From Neisseria mucosa (GTDB lineage Bacteria > Pseudomonadota > Gammaproteobacteria > Burkholderiales > Neisseriaceae): DNA of 64,000 nucleotides. Below, in pieces: positions 59,306 through 64,000 of this stretch. The notes beneath the pieces were generated by a model, which saw only the letters and a list, made by a program, of their open reading frames with translations, searched no databases and had not been told where the DNA came from. The stretch is from NCBI RefSeq assembly GCF_003044445.1, contig NZ_POWX01000001.1, positions 124,001-188,000 on the forward strand. Direction: 5' to 3'. Numbering within the stretch: the stretch's first letter is position 1; every line of letters starts with the position of its first letter. The position numbers and the translations under genes are program-made.

Positions 59306-59645
59306 GTATTGCTGCTGTCAGGTTGAAGTGGGAAACGGGCGATTTTAGCAGATTCTTACTGATAAAGACGGACAAAAGGTCGTCTGAAAAACTTGCCCTC
59401 CCTTTCCCATTTCATTGAAACCGCCTTTTCAGACGACCTCCGCCTACTTTGACCGCGCTCAAACCTGTTGCGCTCCGCCCATGCTGCCTGATTTGAAATA
59501 ATTTGTTTAAAAATAAAAGGATAGGTTTGCATTCTGCCCGAGGTCGTCTGAAAGTCTGCGCTTTGCAAACCTGTGGTTTAGGATTAGTATAACTATACCA
59601 ATTTATCCTAAATCCATTTCAAATCATTCACTTCGGAGAGATTCC
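59306..59645. other. Intergenic region between RNB gene and acyl-CoA dehydrogenase
   Basis: No gene. It contains an inverted DUS pair at about 59375-59440, a single DUS at 59540-59552, the operator-like dyad at 59577-59612 and the ribosome binding site CGGAGAG before 59646. Confidence 0.6.
59577..59612. promoter_or_regulatory. Operator-like nested dyad before the acyl-CoA dehydrogenase gene
   Basis: Outer arms TTTAGGAT (59577-59584) and ATCCTAAA (59605-59612) enclose an inner near-palindrome GTATAACTATAC (59587-59598), 33 bp before the start codon. It is not related to any repeat family in the window. It could bind a TetR/FadR-type repressor. Confidence 0.45.
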
Positions 59646-61415
59646 ATGAGCTACACGGCCCCTGTAAACGAATTGCGTTTCGGCATCCGCGTGCACGGCA
59701 GGTTGGACGAAATCCTGCAACTGCCCCATGCGGAAGGTTTGGATGTGGAAACGGTGGATGCGGTGTTGGACGAGGCGGCGCGGTTTGCCTCGGAGCAATG
59801 GGCGGGCACCAACCGCACCGGCGACCTCTACGGCGCGGGTTTTTCAGACGACGTGATTACCACCCATCCCGATTTGGCGCGTGCCTACTATGATTTCTGC
59901 GAAGCGGGTTGGGCGGGTTTGCGCGCGCCGGCGGAGTTTGGCGGACAGGGGCTGCCGGCGGTCGTGTCGGCGGCGTGTGAAGAGATGTGGTGCGCCGCCA
60001 ACCTCGCCCTGTCGCTGATGCCGATGCTGACGCTGGGGGCGGTGGACGCGCTGTTCAAACACGGCAGCGAGGAGCAGAAACAGACCTATCTGCCGAAAAT
60101 GTGCAGCGGCGAATGGGCGGGAACGATGAATTTGAGCGAACCGCAGGCGGGTTCGGATTTGAACCACATCGCCACCCGCGCCGTGCCGAAAGAAAACGGC
60201 GCGTATGCCCTCAGCGGTCAGAAAATCTTCATCACTTGGGGCGATCAGGAAATGACGGAAAACATCGTCCATCTGGTGCTCGCGCGCCTGCCCGATGCCG
60301 CGCCGGGCGTGCAGGGCGTGTCGATGTTTATCGTGCCGAAATATTTGGTGAACGCGGACGGCAGCTTGGGCGGACGCAACGGCGTGCGCGCCATCGGCAT
60401 CGAACACAAGCTCGGCATACACGCCAGCCCGACCTGTACGATGGAGTTCGACAACGCCGAAGGTTATCTGGTCGGCAGGGCGGGCAAGGGTTTGGCGTAT
60501 ATGTTTACCATGATGAAAACCGCGCGGCTGAACGTCGGCATCGAAGGCCACGCCGTCGCCGAACGCGCCTACCAAAACGCGCTCGCCTATGCGAAAGAGC
60601 GCGTGCAGGGACGCGACGAGGCGGACGGTTCAGACGACGTGGCGATTATCCGCCATCCCGACGTGCGCCGTATGTTGTTGATACAAAAGGCAACGCTTGC
60701 CGCCCAACGCGCCCTGTATCTGCGCGCCGCCGCCCTGACCGATTTTGCCGCCGCCTGCCCCGACAACGTATTGCGCAAAGAAGCCGAGCGCGAACTGGAT
60801 TTCCTGATTCCCATCGTCAAAGCCTGGCCGACCGACAACGGCGTCGTCCTAACCAACCTCGCCGTCCAGATTTACGGCGGCGCGGGCTACGTTGAAGAAA
60901 GCGGCGTGGCGCAATACCTGCGCGACGTGCGGATTACGCCGATTTACGAAGGCACCAACGGCATACAGGCAGCCGATTTGGCAGGCCGCAAAACCACCGG
61001 CAAAAACGGCGCGCTGCCCTTGAAACTGCTCGCCGAAGGCAAAGAACTGGCGGACAAACTCGCCGCCGCCGAACCCGCCGCCGCGCAGCAACTGGCGCAA
61101 GCCATTGAAACAGCGGAACAAAGCATCGCCCGCATGGTCGGATACGCCGACCGTCCCGCCCTCGCCGCCGCCGCGTCCAACGCCTACCTGCAACAAATGG
61201 GGCTGACGCTCGGCGCCATCGGACTCGCCCGCGCCTACCTTGCCGCCGCAGCCGCCCAAGCGGAAGACGCCGACGGTTTCGGCAGCGGTTTCTACGCCGC
61301 GCAGCAACACAACGCCCGCGTCTATTGCGCCCACGTCCTGCCACAGGTTTACGCCTGCGCCGCGCAGATTGAAAACGCGCAGGCATTGCTGGATGTGCCG
61401 TTAGAGCTTTATTGA
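59646..61415 (+). CDS. Acyl-CoA dehydrogenase
   Basis: A 589-residue flavoprotein with N, middle and C acyl-CoA dehydrogenase domains and a C-terminal extension, the larger bacterial subclass. LSEPQAGSDL and FITWGDQEM mark the FAD/substrate region. The catalytic glutamate is probably E435 in IYEGTNGIQ. It oxidises acyl-CoA to enoyl-CoA with electron transfer flavoprotein as acceptor. The chain-length preference is not readable. Two DUS cores are read as SDD in the coding sequence (near 59842 and 60630). It stands alone, behind a dyad that may be its operator. Confidence 0.92.
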   Translation: MSYTAPVNELRFGIRVHGRLDEILQLPHAEGLDVETVDAVLDEAARFASEQWAGTNRTGDLYGAGFSDDVITTHPDLARAYYDFCEAGWAGLRAPAEFGGQGLPAVVSAACEEMWCAANLALSLMPMLTLGAVDALFKHGSEEQKQTYLPKMCSGEWAGTMNLSEPQAGSDLNHIATRAVPKENGAYALSGQKIFITWGDQEMTENIVHLVLARLPDAAPGVQGVSMFIVPKYLVNADGSLGGRNGVRAIGIEHKLGIHASPTCTMEFDNAEGYLVGRAGKGLAYMFTMMKTARLNVGIEGHAVAERAYQNALAYAKERVQGRDEADGSDDVAIIRHPDVRRMLLIQKATLAAQRALYLRAAALTDFAAACPDNVLRKEAERELDFLIPIVKAWPTDNGVVLTNLAVQIYGGAGYVEESGVAQYLRDVRITPIYEGTNGIQAADLAGRKTTGKNGALPLKLLAEGKELADKLAAAEPAAAQQLAQAIETAEQSIARMVGYADRPALAAAASNAYLQQMGLTLGAIGLARAYLAAAAAQAEDADGFGSGFYAAQQHNARVYCAHVLPQVYACAAQIENAQALLDVPLELY

Positions 61416-61431
61416 GGGATACGGGTTTGAA

Positions 61432-61477
61432 AAGAGGTCGTCTGAAACTGGATTTTGAGTTTCAGACGACCTCTTTT
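61432..61477. terminator. Bidirectional DUS terminator between acyl-CoA dehydrogenase and dinG
   Basis: AAAGAGGTCGTCTGAAACT and AGTTTCAGACGACCTCTTT around a 10-base loop, between convergent genes. Confidence 0.75.
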
Positions 61478-61484
61478 ATGGGTT

Positions 61485-63635
61485 TCAACCTATCCTTTTA
61501 AACGGCGGCAGGCTGGCTAGTAATTGTTGGCCGTATCGCTGCGTTTTGACGCGGTTGTCGAGGATGGTCACGCGGCCGTAGTCTTGTTCGGTGCGGATGA
61601 GGCGGCCGACGGCTTGGATGAGTTTGATGCCGGCTTCGGGGACGGTGATTTCGATGAAGGGGTTGCCGCCGCGCTGTTCTATCCAGCGGTTTTGGGTTTT
61701 TTCGATGGGGTTGTCGGGCATGGCGAAGGGGAGTTTGGCGATGATGACTTGCACGCAGGCGGTGCCGGGCAGGTCGAGTCCTTCGGCGAAGCTGTCGAGT
61801 CCGAAGATGATGCTGGCTTTGCCTTCTTCTATGGCTTGGTGGTGTTTTTGCAGGAGGACGGCTTTGGGCAATTCGCCTTGTACGAGCAAGAGCGGCAGGT
61901 AGTCGTCGGGCAGGCGCAGGGCGACATCCTGCATTTGTTTGCGCGAGGAAAACAGGACGAGTGTGCCGATGGCTTCGGTGGGCGAAATGAGCTTGGGCAG
62001 CCATTCGACGATGGCGGCGGTGTGCGCGGCGGGGTCTTTGGGACTGGCGTGCACCGGCGGGATGTAGAGTTCGCCTTGCGCGTCGAAATCAAACGGGCTT
62101 TCTAGGGCGAGGGTGGTGGTTTCGGGCAGCCATTGCAGTCCGGTTTGACGCAGAATCAGGTTGAAGCTGCCCAAGGATTGCAGGGTGGCGGAGGTCAACA
62201 CTGCGCCTGCCGCGCGCCGCCACAGGCTGTTGGCGAGGTGAGATGCGCTGCTGATGGGGCTGGCGTTGAAAATGTAGTCGTTTTTGTCGTCGGCGCGGCG
62301 GGTAATCCATTTTGCCAGCGGTTCTTCGCCCTCGAGGGGGACGGTGGAGAGCAAGTCCCATGTGGCGGTGATTTGTTCGACGCGGGCGCGGAATACGCCG
62401 AATTCTGTACTCAGGCGGTCGATTTGCGCGCTGTTTTGGTCTTTGTCGCGGCGGGCGGCGGAGAGGGCGTCGTTGAGGCTGTTGATGTGTTTGTAGAGGC
62501 TGCGGGCGGCGATGGCGGTGTTGGAAACGGTGGTTTCGAGACCTTCGGGGATTTTGCCGTCTTCCCACAGCCAAGTCGGTTCGCTGTTTGTCCGTCTGTC
62601 GTTTTCAGACGACCCCAAGCTCAAAGAAGGCTCTTCAGCGAGGTGGAACTGCCATTCGTGCAGGCTTTCGAGCAGCGCGGCGGCGGCTTCGTCGGCAAGG
62701 TTCGCCAATTCGCCTTTGTCGGTAAGCGCGGCGATTTTGCCGGTAACCTGCGGCAGTTTTTCCAACACCCACACGGCTTGGTTCCACGAATGCTCGGCGG
62801 CAAACTGGCTGAGTGCTTTCTTGGGCAGGTGGTGCGCTTCGTCGATGCAGTAGAAGCTGTTTTCAGGGTCGGGCAAAATCACGCCGCCGCCCATGCTGAT
62901 GTCGACCATCAGCAAATCATGGTTGGTTACGACGACATCGACGGTTTCCAGCGTGTCGCGGGCAAGGTAAAACGGGCATTCCGGACGGTTGGGACAGGCG
63001 GTTTTGAGGCAGCCGTAGTTGTCGTTGTTCACCTTCATCCAGATGGTGTCGTCGATTTTTTCCGGCCAAGTGTCGCGGTCGCCGTTGAACCGACGGGCGG
63101 AAAATTCGTCGGCGATGTCGCGCAGCAGCTTCAATTCTTCGGGCTTGGGTTTGCTGTCCCACAAGACGGCGGGGGCTTCGAAGCCGAGCAGGTTTTGCTG
63201 GGCGTTGCTTTGCGTGAGTTGGTAGAGTTTGTAGGGGCAGAGATAGCGGCCGCGCCCTTTGGCAAGCGCGAAGGTCAGTTCCAAACCGCTTTTTTCCACC
63301 AAAAACGGCAGGTCGCGGTCAACCAACTGCTCCTGCAAAGCAACCGTCGCGCTGCTCACAATCAGCCGCTTGCCGCGTGTCTGCGCCATAATGCCGCCCG
63401 AGAGCAGGTAGGCAAGCGATTTGCCCACGCCGGTCGGCCCTTCGATTACGGCAATGCTCTCACCCTCGCGCTTGGGCGGCTCGCCGCCTTCTTCGCGCGT
63501 CAACGTCCGCGAAAAAGCGTTGGCAACCGCCGCAATCATTTCCCGCTGCGAAGCGCGCGGACGGAAACCGGGCAGGTTTTTGCCGATATTTTGGTAATGG
63601 TCGCGGATGGCGTTTTTTTCTAAATCGGTGAGCAT
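61485..63635 (-). CDS. dinG: ATP-dependent 5'-3' DNA helicase DinG
   Basis: A 716-residue XPD-like superfamily 2 helicase. Walker A is GPTGVGKS (residues 66-73). The iron-sulfur cluster cysteines are in YLCPYKLY, CLKTACPNRPECPFY. The DEAH box appears as CIDEAHHLP, and the C-terminal motifs are FGLDSFAEGLDLPG and QAVGRLIRTEQDYGR. DinG resolves R-loops and DNA structures at replication-transcription conflicts. The length is as for E. coli (716). It ends in a terminator shared with the acyl-CoA dehydrogenase gene. Confidence 0.96.
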   Translation of the reverse strand: MLTDLEKNAIRDHYQNIGKNLPGFRPRASQREMIAAVANAFSRTLTREEGGEPPKREGESIAVIEGPTGVGKSLAYLLSGGIMAQTRGKRLIVSSATVALQEQLVDRDLPFLVEKSGLELTFALAKGRGRYLCPYKLYQLTQSNAQQNLLGFEAPAVLWDSKPKPEELKLLRDIADEFSARRFNGDRDTWPEKIDDTIWMKVNNDNYGCLKTACPNRPECPFYLARDTLETVDVVVTNHDLLMVDISMGGGVILPDPENSFYCIDEAHHLPKKALSQFAAEHSWNQAVWVLEKLPQVTGKIAALTDKGELANLADEAAAALLESLHEWQFHLAEEPSLSLGSSENDRRTNSEPTWLWEDGKIPEGLETTVSNTAIAARSLYKHINSLNDALSAARRDKDQNSAQIDRLSTEFGVFRARVEQITATWDLLSTVPLEGEEPLAKWITRRADDKNDYIFNASPISSASHLANSLWRRAAGAVLTSATLQSLGSFNLILRQTGLQWLPETTTLALESPFDFDAQGELYIPPVHASPKDPAAHTAAIVEWLPKLISPTEAIGTLVLFSSRKQMQDVALRLPDDYLPLLLVQGELPKAVLLQKHHQAIEEGKASIIFGLDSFAEGLDLPGTACVQVIIAKLPFAMPDNPIEKTQNRWIEQRGGNPFIEITVPEAGIKLIQAVGRLIRTEQDYGRVTILDNRVKTQRYGQQLLASLPPFKRIG

Positions 63636-63715
63636 CGAGGTCGTCTGAAAAGGTGGATTTGCTTATGAATTTGTTATTTTAGCATTTTTCGGAGGCGGGT
63701 TCGGGAGAGATGGGA

Positions 63716-63759
63716 GAGGTCGTCTGAAAAGCATATTTTGGCGTTTTCAGACGACCTTT
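63716..63759. terminator. DUS hairpin upstream of dinG
   Basis: AGAGGTCGTCTGAAAAGC and GCGTTTTCAGACGACCTTT around a ~9-base loop. Confidence 0.6.
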
Positions 63760-63813
63760 GGTCAGGGAGGCTGTATCGGGATAGGAGGTTTGAACCGTTG
63801 TTGTTTCTGTTGC

Positions 63814-63967
63814 CGTCATTCCCGCGCAGGCGGAAATCCATTTTTTAAATTCAGAAACTGATTTTCCAAATCAAGGTTTCTCAAGTTTTACGATGGATTC
63901 CCGCCTGCGCGGGAATGACGGAATTGGATGATATACCATATTTAAAATTCAGTATGTTTGTTATAGA
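63814..63967. repeat. dRS3-bounded mosaic repeat (NIME), inverted copy of 20831-20980
   Basis: Arms ATTCCCGCGCAGGCGGAAAT and GATTCCCGCCTGCGCGGGAA bound a core with CAAATCAAGGTTTCTCAAG. Beyond the right arm AAATTCAGTATGTTTGTTATAG continues the similarity to the 20.8-kb copy. Confidence 0.85.
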
Positions 63968-64000
63968 GATGGGCAGTAGCGGTTCGGCGCGGGCGGATTC

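Larger units (their letters stand above)
63636..64000. other. Intergenic right end of the window
   Basis: No gene is visible in these 365 bases. They hold a DUS at 63639, an inverted DUS pair and a dRS3-bounded repeat; the last ~30 bases are unassigned. Confidence 0.6.

Noticed and set aside
62133..63623. A 496-codon open frame opposite dinG
   Set aside because: Mirror frame of dinG, with no recognisable domain and no ribosome binding site.

Overview
This window is a chromosomal segment of a commensal Neisseria. The 12-mer AGGTCGTCTGAA and its complement occur dozens of times, singly and as inverted pairs. This is the mucosa-type dialect of the neisserial DNA uptake sequence (DUS), so the N. 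mucosa / N. sicca / N. macacae group is the best guess. Correia elements, dRS3-bounded mosaic repeats and gene orders known from N. meningitidis (lpxA-fabZ-lpxD-skp-bamA-rseP-dxr-cdsA-uppS-frr; the nuo operon) agree with this. No rRNA, tRNA, CRISPR array or prophage is seen.

Layout. 1-5130: the 3' end of gmhA, the BON-domain lipoprotein dolP (GNA2091 homologue), an anchored Pro-rich protein, map, parA, pdxA, and a Correia element interrupted by a small inverted-repeat transposon just upstream of a 43-residue lipoprotein gene. 5476-16346: a ten-gene envelope cluster on the minus strand that makes lipid A precursors, inserts outer-membrane proteins, and supplies undecaprenyl and phospholipid precursors. 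16602-22721: TerC, CopD-like, FUSC, photolyase, proB and a DUF2818 protein, with repeats and one gene remnant. 23049-39876: the complete nuoA-N operon for respiratory complex I on the minus strand. It is interrupted by a two-TM protein (between nuoK and nuoL) and by a chorismate mutase plus a cupin (between nuoL and nuoM). 40235-49056: a TerB-like protein, then tamB, an HbpS/GlcG-like protein, mscS and tamA. 49356-63635: sstT, a DUF218 protein, purB, an IS5-family element, truC, a LOG protein, rsgA, an RNB ribonuclease, an acyl-CoA dehydrogenase and dinG.

Most of the window is conserved housekeeping sequence. The accessory signal lies between genes: five intact or nearly intact Correia elements and two remnants, at least three repeat families in several copies, one MITE-in-Correia nested insertion with a visible target duplication, one IS with a frameshifted transposase, and a pair of direct repeats flanking the chorismate mutase-cupin cassette inside the nuo operon. 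Nearly every gene end carries an inverted DUS pair that can serve as terminator. No wholly new multi-gene system is evident. The best leads are the nuo-embedded accessory genes, the nested mobile element beside the small lipoprotein gene, the operator-like dyad before the acyl-CoA dehydrogenase, and the hairpin that can attenuate skp-lpxD-fabZ-lpxA after bamA.
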